From Gnetum montanum (taxonomy: Eukaryota; Streptophyta; Gnetopsida; Gnetales; Gnetaceae), in NCBI GenBank assembly GCA_015680685.1, contig MNCI01034664.1, positions 70,186-134,185 of the forward strand: a DNA stretch of 64,000 bases. Reading direction: 5' to 3'. The translations under genes were made by a program, and so were the position numbers. A model generated the notes under the pieces. It saw only the letters and a program-made list of their open reading frames with translations, ran no database searches and had not been told where the DNA came from. Below, piece after piece: positions 33,562 to 45,149 of this stretch (within the stretch, counting starts at the first letter, position 1; every line of letters begins with the position of its first letter).

Positions 33562-34500
33562 GAAAAGAGGTGCCATGGTCACCTGACCCCTCTCGGGATC
33601 TTCTGTAATGGTGTCATCACTGAAAGTCAATTAGGATGGCTCAGGCTCTATGGGTGTAGAGGGAAGCATGACCAAGTGGATTGCTTCCTCTTCCACTAAC
33701 ATGTCTTCATTGATCGGAATAGTTGTCAACATGCGGATCAGAGTCTCGCGGTGGGGAACAAAGGTCATGATTAGGTCATACAGGCTCAGTGTAGTGTTTT
33801 TCTATTTTAGAGCCTGCTTGACCTTAGTGAGGGAATCCAAAAGGCCTTGGCCACCCCCCGGTTTAGTGCTTTCCTGCCCTTTAATTTGTCTAAGAAGATG
33901 AATTTCCCGAGGAGGGGCAACTTCGAATCTAGGTTCAGACCCCTTTTAGCAGGGTGGCGTGGACTGTGTGGTTATAGCAACGTTCATCTTTGGTGACGAA
34001 GGTGCAGGTGTAGGGGCCAAAGACATAGGCTCGAGAATGCCTTGGGTGATATTCCCTTTCGATGCCTCACCGGCGAAAAACACTTCTCATTTTTTAGGAC
34101 GAGGAGGTTGTTCAGCTATCTTATGTGGGGGGGGGGGGTTGTCGAAGGAGTGGACCCCCTAATGATGAAAGGAGCTAATGGTGTTAATGCACGGGGTGGT
34201 GCGATTTCGCTAACAGGTGGCGTAGAGATGGATGCTCGGGGAGGGACCCTCAGGACGAACGGCTGTTGCGAGCTTCAGCCAGTCGCTGGTGGTGCTGGTG
34301 CACTACGCTGAGTCACATGGACCACGAATGGTTACTGGGGTGGCCTAGGATCACTGTCAATACTGATGGCGTTGATGACATAACTGAAATTTTTGGCATT
34401 GAGGGGGTCTCTGTAGACATGCATAGATTGGTTTTTAGGGCATACCGGATTGCTTTTGTCCAACACCAGTTTTCCCTGATCGATCAACCTCTGAATGTCA
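33562..34500 (-). pseudogene. Tat gag-protease linker
   Basis: Minus-strand words LRQIKGQ, LTKVKQALK.KNTTLSLYDLIMT and LIRMLTTIPINEDM occur near 33680-33900. They are also present in the fragment at 340-560. Upstream, a Pro/Ala-rich variable stretch has several stops. No catalytic domain lies here; it is the spacer between the zinc knuckle and protease. Confidence 0.5.
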
Positions 34501-36739
34501 TCCTGCAATGCCAGACAGTAATATGTGTTGTGACCACACTATTGGTGGTAGTCACAAAACCTGTCTAGCCGAAAACCCTTAAGAACTGGGGGCTCATTGG
34601 GCAGGGCCAAAGAGGGGTTCCTAAGGAGCTCACAATAGCATTGATGTCTCCTGATTCCTTCTTCCGACATTTTCTTGTATTGCATGTGCCTTGCTGCCAA
34701 TAGCTGCTTTAGAAGTTCTGAAGGCTTGAGAGGTAGTGGGATGTGCTTTGAGTGATCTTTATGCTCAAAGTTCGGTTTGGGTTGCACATATGTCTCAGGT
34801 GCTGGTACTAGAGGTTACGATGCATTGCCCTGTTTGGGCATGGGGTTAGCTGTAGGTACGGTTGATTTCTTGTTGTTTTTGCTACCATTGTTACTAGGTT
34901 CGGGCTTGGCCTTGGTTTGCACAGCGGCCACTATGGTTGTTGGGGCCTTACCCTTGTTCTTTTTTGTGAAGGTGTTTTTGTAAGCAATGTAGGTTGGGTC
35001 TTTGCTTGCCTCAGCCGCATCTTGTATACTCTTAGTTTGAGCGAAGGCTTGACTAAGAGTGCGAGGGGCAAGGTAGTACAGTTTAGACTTGATAAAGTCA
35101 TTTACTACACCCTTAAAGATAGCTAGCAAGTGGACCTCTACGATGGACTCACGAATTTTGTTAAGGGTTGTGCTCCATCACTGGATGAACTTTTGGACTG
35201 GTTCTAGAGGCTCCTGCTTCACACTCATCAGCTAGTCAGCGTGATTTCCAACTTCAAGTTATACTTGAAGCGTGTCACGAACTAGGTCAAAAGCTCTTCT
35301 AGAGTTGAAATAGATGAGCGTGGCAGCGCGTGGTACCAATCCAAGGCTCTCTCGGCTAGCGACATGGAAAAGACATGAATAATCATGTGTGGCCATTATT
35401 GCAACAGGAGAAACTCAGACCTAAAGGTAACAAGACATCCCGCCCCATCGTATTTTGTGAAGTGTGGGAGAGAAATCCCTGGGGGTAACATCAGAGCAGG
35501 GATTGCAGGGTTGATGGGGTCATCTTGGTAAAAGTCCATGACTTGTATCGTGTCAGACCCAACATCTTTGAGGCATTTTATTTCCTTGATGAGGGTTTGG
35601 ATAAGCTGGAACGCTTGATCCAAACCCTGCGACATTGTGGGCGATTGGGGAACTGCTGAGGCAGTTTCCACCTAAGGAATGATGGGGGTGGTAGCGTGAC
35701 CCATCGATGGTACCGTTGGGATAGCCCCCACGAAAGGTGTTGCTTGTGCTGTCCACCACCTAGCAAGTGGTGTTTTCAGAGTAGCAATTGTGGTTTGAGC
35801 CATTGGATAGACTGCTTGTGTCATCGGTGAGACAAACCATAGCCCCATGTTGGGTTGTACCATTTGTGGGGTTTGGTAGGTCTGAGGGTGAACATAATGA
35901 GATATCTGTGATGGTTGTGGAATATGCGAAGAAGTGAATGGGGTCCACCATGTGGATGGGTCTGGGCCCGTTGCAGTGGATGGAACAGACGTGATCGTAG
36001 GAATTGAAATGGAAGTTGCGTATGACTGCGAAGTAGGTACAGTATGAACATGTGGCAAGGTAACCATGATTGGTGTGTGATGCGTTATAGGAATGGACTG
36101 ATGAATAGTTTGCTGAGGCATAGTTACTGCGAATGAAATAGGGGAGTAAGGGCGTTGATACACCGGGAAGGCGACATGGCTACCCATTGCGGTTATAGTT
36201 GTAGGCTGTGGGAGTGTAGGTGTGATCGCAAAGGGAGCAGTGACAGACAACAGATTGGTCTAGAAGGACTAGGTAGGAGGGACAGGAACAGGGTTGGTTT
36301 GACCTCCCTTGTTGGATTGGGAATCGAGTTCCTCTTGTCCATCCTGGAAGGCATCATCCTAGTTAGATGACGTGTCCTGTTGCTCCTTAAGCCTAGCCAA
36401 CTAGATTAGCTGGTCTAAAAGCCTTTGGTTTACCTGTGTCAAAGGTATGGAATCGTCAGGAGTGGGAACAAACTCCTTCCCGTTGCAGTAAGCAAACTCA
36501 AAGTTGTGTTTTCCTTCGAACTCATGTACATCCAAAGGTAGGTTTTCCTGAACCTTTGCATAGAGGAAGTTATAGTGTTCATGTTGCTGGGCCAAGCTTG
36601 TAGGTCCCTGGTTCTGGATCCTGAGGGATCGCCATGTTTCCAACATTGGGTTCAGCAGTTGTTTGGCACCAGTGGTGCCTTGAATCATGATGGAAACTTC
36701 AACGTTGAAGGTACTAACAATAGTAGTTGCGGAAGCCAT
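34500..36739 (-). pseudogene. Tat gag polyprotein, broken
   Basis: An ATG at 36739 begins MASATTIVSTFNVEVSI. It continues through a Thr/Pro/Gln-rich region (36250-35672), a core with LPPGISLPHFTKYDGAG (35671-35396) and LYYLAPRTLSQAFAQTKSIQDA (near 35080-35010). It ends in FRLDRFCDYHQ followed by GHNTYYC near 34575-34520, a C-X2-H-X4-H-X4-C zinc-binding motif typical of Tat elements. Gag forms the particle and binds RNA. At least five stops or frameshifts are present. Confidence 0.7.
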
Positions 36740-36749
36740 TGTTACGTTA

Positions 36750-37189
36750 AATAGTTTTGCAAATGTGAAAAGTAAGAAAATCAAAGAGCTAAACAGTTAT
36801 GCGAATGAGAAGAGCAAAGAAGTTAGCAAGCAATCAAAGAGGCTTTATGTCTTGCAGGGCTCCCGAGGAACCATTGAGGTGACCGATCTGTACCACACGA
36901 TGCGTAAACAACCACAAAAGGGTGTCACGTTTACGCTAATGCGCGATAGGATATAGAACGTAGGCAAGGCTACCATAGGATAGGCAAGTCAGCTAGCAAC
37001 TGGAGGCTTTATGACCTGTAGGGCTCCCGAGGAACCGTCGAGGCAACCAATTTGTACCGCACGACGTGTAAACAACCACAGATGGGTGTCAAGTTTACAC
37101 TAATGCGTATTAGGGTGCAGAAGGCTTACAAGACTATTGTGACATGCAAAAAGGGCACCAAAAGGCCCTCCTTTTAGCGCCAGAAAAAC
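36750..37189 (-). other. Tat leader with candidate primer binding site
   Basis: Between the gag start and the 5' LTR. The minus strand directly after the LTR reads GTTTTTCTGGCGCTAAAAGG, where TGGCGC starting at 37182 is the likely start of the primer binding site. The tRNA was not identified. A block with GGCTTTATG..CTTGCAGGGCTCCCGAGGAACC.T.GAGG is repeated at about 36841-36885 and 37004-37045. Confidence 0.5.
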
Positions 37190-38805
37190 TGTAGCGATTG
37201 AAAATGTTGACGATTGGAAAAAACGCCGATGGGCGGTCGACCGTTGACAGTCTTAACCTTGTTTCCGCGGGAGGACCATGCTGGATGGGATGGAAATGAG
37301 ATGCCCTGAACGATCTGGTCGATTAGACAGGGACTTAGTTAGTGTCTATATAACCTTTTGCAATGTGTGATTTGAAAGCGAGACTGATATTGCGAAGTAA
37401 TGCTTGAATGTAAAAGAAGCAGAAAATAGTGTAAAATGTAAATAATAAGCAAGAGACAAAGTAAAATGAAGTTAGAAGAATGCACCGCTTCAGAGCTATA
37501 ACTTCGCTTTGTCAAGATGGAGACGATTGGTTGCACAACGCTGGGAAGCGTAGGGATCCCGAGAGTAACCAAGACATGTAGAGCAAGACGGCTGTGTGCT
37601 TGAACGCGGACTCAGGCGTTAATAATGTAAAGTACTACCAAGGTGGCAGGAAAGAGCGGAACGAAATGCCAACTGAGAATGCTAACTGTTTATAATGTCA
37701 AAACAGAAAGCTTACAATGCTCAAGGTTACAATGCTAGCTTTTGTTTGTCAACCAACAAAATTGTTAGCCGACTAGATTTCTCAAAAAACCTGAACCCCA
37801 GGGGATCGAAAAGCTGAAAATGCCCAAAAATCTTGGGGGCAGAGAATGCCAGAGATGGATCGAGTCCCAGAGAGAGATTAAGCATTACTCATTGGAGTAT
37901 TTATAGGACCAACGGCGTGCGAGAGATGCAGTTTGGATTCCACGTGCCTTGGGCCTATGCTGACCTATCTATGCTGCACATGCCTACATGACCGTTGGGC
38001 GAGTCTGCCATGCCGTAATTACGAGCCTGTCATGTCGTAATTACATTGTCAGAGCAACGATGCGATAGGTGAGGTGCATTAATGTCGCTTAATCACTCAC
38101 CACTTTACTATGCTTTGTAGGGTAGCATGTTTGACATGGCATAGCATCTCGTCACGCTGTGCTACGCTACACAGCATAGCGTAGCGTAATCGTCAGTTTG
38201 AAGCAAAAATTTGTGTTGTGTCCTGCTGCATGTGTTGGGAACCTTCACAATGTTGTGATAAGTTGGTCGTAGATTTGCTATGCTACGTAGCATATCGTAG
38301 CATAGCAGCTATCTTTAGTCACAAAAACGTTGCCAATCTGCAAACTTTGCCTTTTGTACTGCGAAACTTGCGAACTTGCTGCTCCCACCCTCTGAGATGC
38401 CTTCTATCATTTTCACAGAATTGCTATGCCTCGCTACGCCATGTAGTTTAGCGTAACATAGCAGCAAACATGACCTGATTTTGGCCAAGTTCGCTGCTTT
38501 CTGATGGAAGGAGACATTGCTGAAGGATTTGAAGTCGGGCGAGGGGATTGACTGTTTGGCTTTTGCTACGCTATGCTACACTACGTAGGATAGCATAACA
38601 TAGCACTGTTCTTCTACAAACATCTTTTGAAGTTTTCTACGCTACAAAACATAGCATAGGGTAGCAAGACTCCTTAACTTAGAAAACTTGCTGAAGCGGA
38701 TAGTCTGAAAATCAGAGCATCCATCTCCTGGAGAGCTACCGTGACGTTGCGGGATTTGGAAAGACTTGATGAAGCAAGCATGCCTTCGAATTTTGGGGTG
38801 TTTCA
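37190..38805 (-). repeat. Right LTR of the Tat element (5' LTR in element orientation)
   Basis: 1616 bp, colinear with 22651-24249. Carries about five GCTACGCTA-type inverted repeats at roughly 100-bp spacing between 38120 and 38665. The best is GCTACGCTA 38161-38169 with TAGCGTAGC 38177-38185. Differences from the left LTR are mostly transitions at CpG-like positions. Confidence 0.9.
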
Positions 38806-38810
38806 AAATA
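38806..38810. repeat. Target site duplication AAATA (right)
   Basis: Matches 22646-22650 and closes the Tat insertion. Confidence 0.85.
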
Positions 38811-39487
38811 TATGAAATGTAATTTTAATAAAAGCATACTTAGTGGTGAAATATAAATAATAATTCAAGATCAAAAAATTCCCCATTGTAATTACTTTTG
38901 CTAAGTTACATCAATGCTCTATTCAAATGGTAAAATTGATAAAGATATAAGAAATAGGATTAAGGTAAGATGATTAAAATGGAGATAGGCTAGTGGTATT
39001 TTATGTAATAAAAGATTTCAATCAAATTTAAGGGAAATTTTTACAAGGAAATAATTAGGCCTGATATCTTATATAGTGCTAAATGTGGGATAGTACAAAA
39101 GAGGCATGAACAACAAATCAATGTGGTAGAAATGTAAATGCTTAAATAGATGTTGAATGTTATAAGAGAAGATAACTTGCATAATACAAATATTAGAGAA
39201 ATACTTGGAGTGACTTCTATTTCATATAATCTATAAGAATTAGATCTTAGATGGTTTGGACATGCGCAAAGAAGATCACATAATGAGGCTATAAAATAAG
39301 ATTATTGCATCATTATTCTAGAAAAGCCATTGAAAGGAAAACTAAAAAAGATATGAGAAAAAACAATTGAAGATGACTTAAAGAAATTGCAAGTATATAA
39401 GAATCTATCTCTTCATAAAAGTGAATGGTGAAAAAATTGATATAGATGACTTGATTTTGTTGGGATAAGGCTAGGATGATGATGAAA
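38811..39487 (+). pseudogene. RTE-type LINE, C-terminal part (after the inserted Tat element)
   Basis: Across frames: ML.SNGKIDKDIRNRIK, KWR.ASGILCNKRF, REIFTRK, then LDLRWFGHAQRRSHNEAIK near 39240-39295. These are the conserved C-terminal words of plant RTE ORF2 (NRIK..W.KWR..SGV..., LRWFGHVQRR). The 3' end is near GGGATAAGGCTAGGATGATGATGA at 39464-39487. With 21790-22650 it forms one LINE split by the Tat insertion. Confidence 0.75.
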
Positions 39488-39489
39488 AA

Positions 39490-39990
39490 AAATGTTAAAG
39501 AAAAGAAAAAGCATGTTAAAGTTAAGGATAGAAAAATGTCATATGAAGTTAAAGATATGAAAAATAAAGTTAATATCAATGATAAAAATAATCAAATATT
39601 GATAAGAAACTATAGAAAAAATGTTTATATGAATATCTTTACTTGTTCTACAGAAAGTATAAATTAATTGAGACATATAACTCATAAGGTAAATGTGTTC
39701 TTATTGGAAAAGAATAGTGTTAATTTAAAGATAAAAAATAACATTGACAAGTAATTTATAGTTGATGGTAAAGATTCTCAATGTAAGGTTAATAGTTAAA
39801 CTAATAGTGATGCACTAGTTTCTTATAGATTTAGCTTTTTTATAAATTTTGGTATTTCGCTATAATTTTTTATTACTATGTCAAATCTTTCCTACTAACA
39901 ATCAATGTTTCTCTTCTATTATTTTTTTAAAATACTAAGTGTAATGTTGTACACCTAAGTAGATATCCCTAAGATAAGAAAGTTTTAATA
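39490..39990. other. AT-rich DNA
   Basis: A Lys/Asn-rich open frame (39476-39667) reflects A-rich composition, with no known domain. Confidence 0.4.
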
Positions 39991-39993
39991 GTA

Positions 39994-40100
39994 AGGTATT
40001 AGCCTAGAGGTAAGACTTTTGATCTAGAAACCCTAGGTTATTAGTTTGATTTGGGGGTAATGTTAAGTTATAAAGTTCTAATTTCACTATATGTATTAAG
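39994..40100 (+). repeat. tRNA-derived SINE copy (family S1)
   Basis: GGTATTAGCCTAGAGGTAAG (A box-like) is followed by TTAGTTTGATTTGGGGGTAA (decayed B box) and TGTTAAGTTATAAAGTTCTAATTT. Same order as the better copy at 40503. Confidence 0.65.
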
Positions 40101-40426
40101 AGTAAATATTGCTAAATTTTTTTTTGAGTTTTGACCATCCTCCTAAAATAGGAAATATTTTTCTTTCTATATTATTTTTAGTGTTTTCTACTTAGTGTGA
40201 AGCATTAAATGTACTCAATTTTTTTTCTTGTTATTAATATTGCTATGTTAGCTATATGTCTTCAAGTGTATCTATAGTCAAATTATTTCAAGATGCAATA
40301 TTTACCCCTTAGAAAATATATGAAGAAATACAAAAATATTATATTCAAAAGAGGAAAGTGTGAGGGTTGGGTAGGGGATAGAAGAAAGATTGTAGAATTC
40401 AAAAAAAAAATAAAAAAATTAAACAG

Positions 40427-40482
40427 TCTTGATCTCTAAGATATATAGACAAATTACAACTTTATAACTTAACATTGCCCAT
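40427..40482 (-). repeat. SINE S1 tail fragment, inverted
   Basis: Reverse complement of the 3' part of the 40503-40612 copy (GGGCAATGTTAAGTTATAAAG and so on), so the two form an imperfect inverted repeat. Confidence 0.65.
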
Positions 40483-40502
40483 TAGAACCAAAATCAATAT
40501 GA

Positions 40503-40612
40503 TGTATTAGCCTAGTGGTAAGACTTTTGATTTGAAAGCTCTAAGTCATGGGTTCAAATTTGGTGGGTAATGTTGAGTTATAAAGTTGTAATTAGACTAT
40601 ATATCTTGGGAT
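40503..40612 (+). repeat. tRNA-derived SINE copy (family S1), best preserved
   Basis: TATTAGCCTAGTGGTAAGAC contains a perfect A-box pattern (TAGCCTAGTGG). GGGTTCAAATT at 40550-40560 is the B box, about 35 nt downstream, as in a tRNA. The tail is GGTGGGTAATGTTGAGTTAT followed by AAAGTTGTAATTAGACTATA. Confidence 0.7.
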
Positions 40613-40633
40613 GCACCTATATTATAATTATTT

Positions 40634-40716
40634 TAGGGTTTCAACATCCCTCAAAATCGAACTCATAATTTGAAATTTCTAAATCAAGAGTCTTACCACT
40701 AGGCTAATACCTCATT
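40634..40716 (-). repeat. tRNA-derived SINE copy (family S1), inverted
   Basis: Minus strand reads GAGGTATTAGCCTAGTGGTA then AGACTCTTGATTTAGAAATT and GAGTTCGATTTTGAGGGATG. A box and B box are both recognisable. It lies inverted about 20 bp after the preceding copy. Confidence 0.7.
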
Positions 40717-40719
40717 ATG

Positions 40720-41882
40720 AAATTTAAAAGAGAAATTTAATACAAAAGATTAACGTGTCATTTTGTAGAGGCTCAACACTCATCCTGCGAAGATGTGGTC
40801 CTAGGATGTAATGACCTAACTTAATCTAATTCTTAATTTACCTAAATCATGTCTTTACTAATGTATTTACATAAATAAGAAAGGAATGTTAACATATAGA
40901 AATAAAATTTAAAAAACTGAAACTAAAGATGAAGTTAAATGCTTTAATAAAATATTTTAATATAAAAGGACATTGTAATCATAGAAAACATAATAGGGTT
41001 GTGACTAAGAAAACTAATAGTAAAGTATTTAAATAATCATCGATGTCCTTACACTAGTTTACTATTATTACTCTAGTTAAGATAGCTTCTTAAGAAGAAT
41101 TTAATTAACTATCCATTTTACCATAAAATCTTTCATAAGCAAAAGCAACCATGATCATATAACACCAATATTAAGTTTTAGAGCTATATAAAAACTTATT
41201 GTAAATTCAAAAGTTAGTATACAATACAACCTTTACATGCACACATATTTTTGCATAATTTAAACCCTCTTATGGGGATTCTTAAGAGAAGATAATAAAT
41301 CTATTACAAAACCACATATACAGCCAAACAAGAATAACTAATAGGACTATTAAACAATCAAGATATTAAAAAAAATTGAATTTGTACACTTTATACTAAC
41401 AACTTGAAATATATACAATCTTTATTAGCAAAATCATTATAAAGAATTTCTTTAGTAGTGGATGCTTCATAAAAATTATCAACTTCATTGTTATATGTTC
41501 TATATGCCTTCTTAGGATCCCAACCCATCAATGCAATCATAGAGTTTAATGGTGGACACATGACCCATTGGTCACAATTGTGTGTGCCATGTTGAAGCGC
41601 ATCTCCATTGACACAACCATAGAGACCAATGGTAAACATCATCATAATCATGAAAGGTTTATTGGCCATAACTTTGTGTGTCATGTGGGAGCTTATCCCC
41701 ATTGATGCAATCATAGAGACCAATGATAGGCGAATCATGTAATGAGATTCCCACCACTAGAAGAAATAGTTATCAGTATAAGAATACTTATAGTTAAGCT
41801 TCAAGTAAAAACATATTTTTAAAGCATCTATCAAATCAAAAATTACTCCTACAAAATTAAATATACTTGCTAATCTATAGAG
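40720..41882. other. AT-rich DNA with a degenerate ~90-bp tandem repeat
   Basis: No known gene. At 41521-41735 three units starting near 41524, 41604 and 41698 share CCCATTGATGCAATCATAGA with GACCAATG or a variant. A minus-strand open frame (41738-41391) runs through them and encodes repeated SMIAxMG words, then WDPKKAYRTYNNEVDNFYEA. I do not recognise it. Confidence 0.4.
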
Positions 41883-42690
41883 TTGATGAGCAGCGATATC
41901 GCGTACACGATATTGCATCCACCACGTGATATCGCATATGCGATATTGCATCCTACCTCATCTTCTATAAATAAGAGGCGGTGCCCTTTATTCAAGGGAG
42001 TTAGAATTAGACCCTTAGCCAAATTCTTGCAGTTTTGTTATTCCAGAGTTAGAATTATTTCTGTGTGCCCACGATAGGAGTCATAGAGTGAACGGATCTT
42101 TATTCAAACAATTTGTACCTGAGCACAATTTTGTGTATGGCAATAAAGAAAAACTTTATGGTAAACCTTGTAGCATACAAATTAAGCTAATTAGTACTTA
42201 ATTATTGTTTAATTATTTCCTAGTTAATTGATATCTTTCTCAACCTTCAACCCTCTTAGTTAAATACACTTAGTACAACCGCTTCGAGCATGCGTGTAGC
42301 GCTTTGTAACCCAATAACGATTAGCGTTTGGTAATCCCAATAGCGTTGCACTAGTTCAGGATGTGTATGACAAGTGGGAATGAATATTGGTGTTAGGAAC
42401 ATTTAGAACTTAGTTAATGAATAGCTAATGTAAGTTAGCCACTTAGTTCTCTCTCCCTCTCCTTTATTAGCAGAATACATAAAAAATATAAAAGCTATAA
42501 AAATCATATACCTCAAGCTTACTTAACCATACAATCATGACAATACAAGTAAGTTTGTGAAGACAACGATTGATTAACCCTGAGTGTTCCATTAAGGCAC
42601 ATAATCACTTAGTCCTTGGAGTTTGACCAAATCGTGCATGAAATGCTCATATTTGTATGGTTGAATGTAGGGGTACCTTGCCACTCATCA
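41883..42690 (+). repeat. 5' LTR of the Athila-like element
   Basis: 808 bp. U3 starts with several GATATCGCG/GCGATAT palindromic words (41890-41950) followed by TATAAATA at 41965-41972. The TG...CA termini lie inside a 7-bp inverted repeat TGATGAG/CTCATCA. Confidence 0.88.
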
Positions 42691-42691
42691 T

Positions 42692-42709
42692 TGGCACCGT
42701 TGCCGGGGA
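42692..42709 (+). promoter_or_regulatory. Primer binding site (tRNA-Asp type)
   Basis: TGGCACCGTTGCCGGGGA one base after the LTR, one mismatch from the usual Athila-type TGGCGCCGTTGCCGGGGA. Confidence 0.8.
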
Positions 42710-42834
42710 CTTAGTTGTTTGTGCACTACGTAGAACATAGGAACTCATGCATATTTTTGGAACATTAGAACGAACCTTTAGGGTTAATCAAAGGAAGAGA
42801 AGAAAACGGTACATTGCACACCGAACAAGACAAA

Positions 42835-44700
42835 ATGTCTTCTTCTTCGCATAAGAGAACTTCACTGCCTAGGACTAACACAAGAGGTAGTCGATGGCAT
42901 AATACACGTAACCAAGATTCACCAGTTCCTCAACAGTTTCATGTGGTATATACTCATCCTGATAAGTATGTACCCGATTCCACCTTTATTCTCCACCAAG
43001 ATGAACAATTGCGTTGGAGAGACTTGGAGGGTAACATAGTGTTGCCTCTAGACCAATCAGTCCCCAACATGCTCCTTCATGCTCTCACACGAATAGGCAT
43101 GCCACTTTTATACATAGAATATGTTGCATGTGATCATGAAATAAGGGGCTATCATCCCACAGAAGCGCAACATCAAAGGGACTTGCAACAGGAGAGATAC
43201 CATACATCCTTGAAGGGTAAATGTCCCCATAACGCTCTGCACGTTTTGAGCGAAATTGAGGACGGTGAACTTGCTCCAACAAGTTCCCCACAAAATGATG
43301 TTCCTCCTCTTAACACTCATCAGGAGGTGGTGTATCAGAACCTTCACTCCACTATTCACAACCCTGGTTTTAATACCCATGAACAAGAAGTGTTCAAAGA
43401 AGGAACACAAACACACGATAAGGGCAGACGTTCTGATTGTGATCACGATCGAGGCCAAGACCATCAAAGAGAAGGTAGAAAACACCATCATGGTGATGGT
43501 TCTCATTCTTCTTCATCTTCATTGTCACCTTCACCCCCTCCTTCAGTGTCTAGATGCAGTGATAGGGAAACCAATCGTGAGGATAAGGGAAAACAAAGTG
43601 AAAGACATCGACGAGATAGTCAAGAACAAGGACGAGGGCATTCTAAAGAATCAAGGCATAGAAGAAGGAAGAGTAGGGAACCACGTAGACACCATAGATG
43701 CTATGAACGAGATGATCATGAAGAACCCCTACTCACAACTAGAAGCATGCTAGATATAACGGAGGCCGTAAGAGTTCCAACAAGGCACCAAAAGGATAGT
43801 AGGATCAAGAGGTTAGACATGAACAACATCCCACGATTTGAAGGAGGATACAACGCTGATCCTCAAAATCATTTACAAGCATTCCACGATGCATGTGCCT
43901 TGCAAAACATAGAAAACGAATGGAAAAAACTGAAGTTGTTCCCAAGGACACTAGTAAAAGAAGCTAAAAGCTGGTACTGGTTCTTAGAACCGGAATCCAT
44001 TCGGAGGTGGAGTACAATGTTTGAACTGTTCAATGATAAGTACCAAACGTACTCCCGAGTGTCTAACTTATAGAAGAAAATCCAAGGATGGAAGCAAGGA
44101 AATCATGAACCCTTAGATGTTGCCATGGGTCGCTATTATGCATTGTTACATCGTTGCCCTGGCCATGGTTATTCACAACGGGATCAACTATGCCATCTTG
44201 TGGATGGACTTAGGCTTGAAACAAGAAGGACCCTTGGGATGTACGCCCAAGAAAGGTCATCGAAGCTTAGGTCTCATCAAATTCATAGATTTCTAGTGCA
44301 AGTAGCCAAAGAAGAAGGTGAGCTACAAAAGAGAGAAAGTGCAGAAGAATACAACTGAGATCCTTCCCTCTGAAAAAGGGGAGTGAGATTTTGTGAGAAG
44401 GAAGAAGAGTCACCACTTGAAGAGATGGTGAATATCGGAAAAGGTAGATCAAATGTGGGACTCCCTAGATAGTAGGTTTGAAAGTATTATCAAAATTGTA
44501 GAGGAGTCTAGGGAGTGAGGTGGTGACCGCGATAAAAAGAAAAAGAGAGAAGTGGAAAATGCACGTAACAAGGGTATGGGAAAAATGACCATCACAGAAG
44601 AGGTTGTGGATTCAGACACAAAAAATGATGGTGGATGCGAGATATGCCAATATGACCATCCTAAGGGATGTTGCCCAGTGATCTCACATCTACAAGAGTT
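42835..44700 (+). pseudogene. Athila-like gag, nearly intact first part
   Basis: An ATG at 42835 (MSSSSHKRTSLPRTNTRG) follows the leader; the frame is already open from 42814. The long frame to 44073 holds a basic Arg/Ser/Glu-rich segment, then the capsid core with RLDMNNIPRFEGGYNADPQNH, KLKLFPRTLVKEAKSWYW and SIRRWSTMFELFNDKYQTY. A stop at 44071-44073 interrupts it. It continues at 44125-44358 (GLRLETRRTLGMYAQ), and a zinc knuckle CEICQYDHPKGCC lies at 44636-44674 in another frame. The first 420 residues are open, unusual for the elements here. Confidence 0.82.
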
Positions 44701-45149
44701 TGGGGTGTATGCACTCAACCCATGACTAAATAAATGCAAGCACTTCAACGGTTATCTTATCCCCAAGGTAACCCAAGGTAGTTCCACCAACCTTCAACAT
44801 ATTATCCAAGTGGAACTCCACCATAACCTGTTGAGCAACATCAATAGTGGCAATACCCATAGTCATGGAGGATGCCACCACCAAGGCAACAATACCCCTA
44901 CCGACAACTTGACCCATATGGCTACTACGTGTAGCATCCAATCTCTCCATGTGACTCTATTAGTCATGTTACACCACAACATAACTACCAAGCCCATGAG
45001 TATTATAGAACTCCTTCTCCTAGGAAAGATAACTCATAAAAATACCATCCTTCAAATCCATCTGTAACTCTCCCTCCAATAGCTCCATTACAATCCACTC
45101 CAGCAATGTAAGGGGAACTCCCTACTCAACCACAACAACAAAATGCCAC

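Larger units (their letters stand above)
22651..38805 (-). mobile_element. Tat-lineage Ty3/gypsy retrotransposon, 16.2 kb, inserted in an RTE LINE
   Basis: Two LTRs of about 1.6 kb bound the element and a 5-bp AAATA duplication flanks it. Coding order on the minus strand: gag (36739-34500), protease (33550-33181), a long spacer carrying a gene on the opposite strand, RT (29010-28036), RNase H (27921-27589), a second archaeal-like RNase H (27470-26940), integrase (26823-25740), then a repeat-rich tail to the polypurine tract at 24250-24265. The dual RNase H and the great length place it in the Tat lineage. Every domain has stops, so it is non-autonomous now. Differences between its LTRs are largely C/T and G/A. 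Confidence 0.9.

Noticed and set aside
39476-39667. Lys-rich 63-residue open frame
   Set aside because: A-rich DNA after the RTE end, simple composition, no homologous motif.
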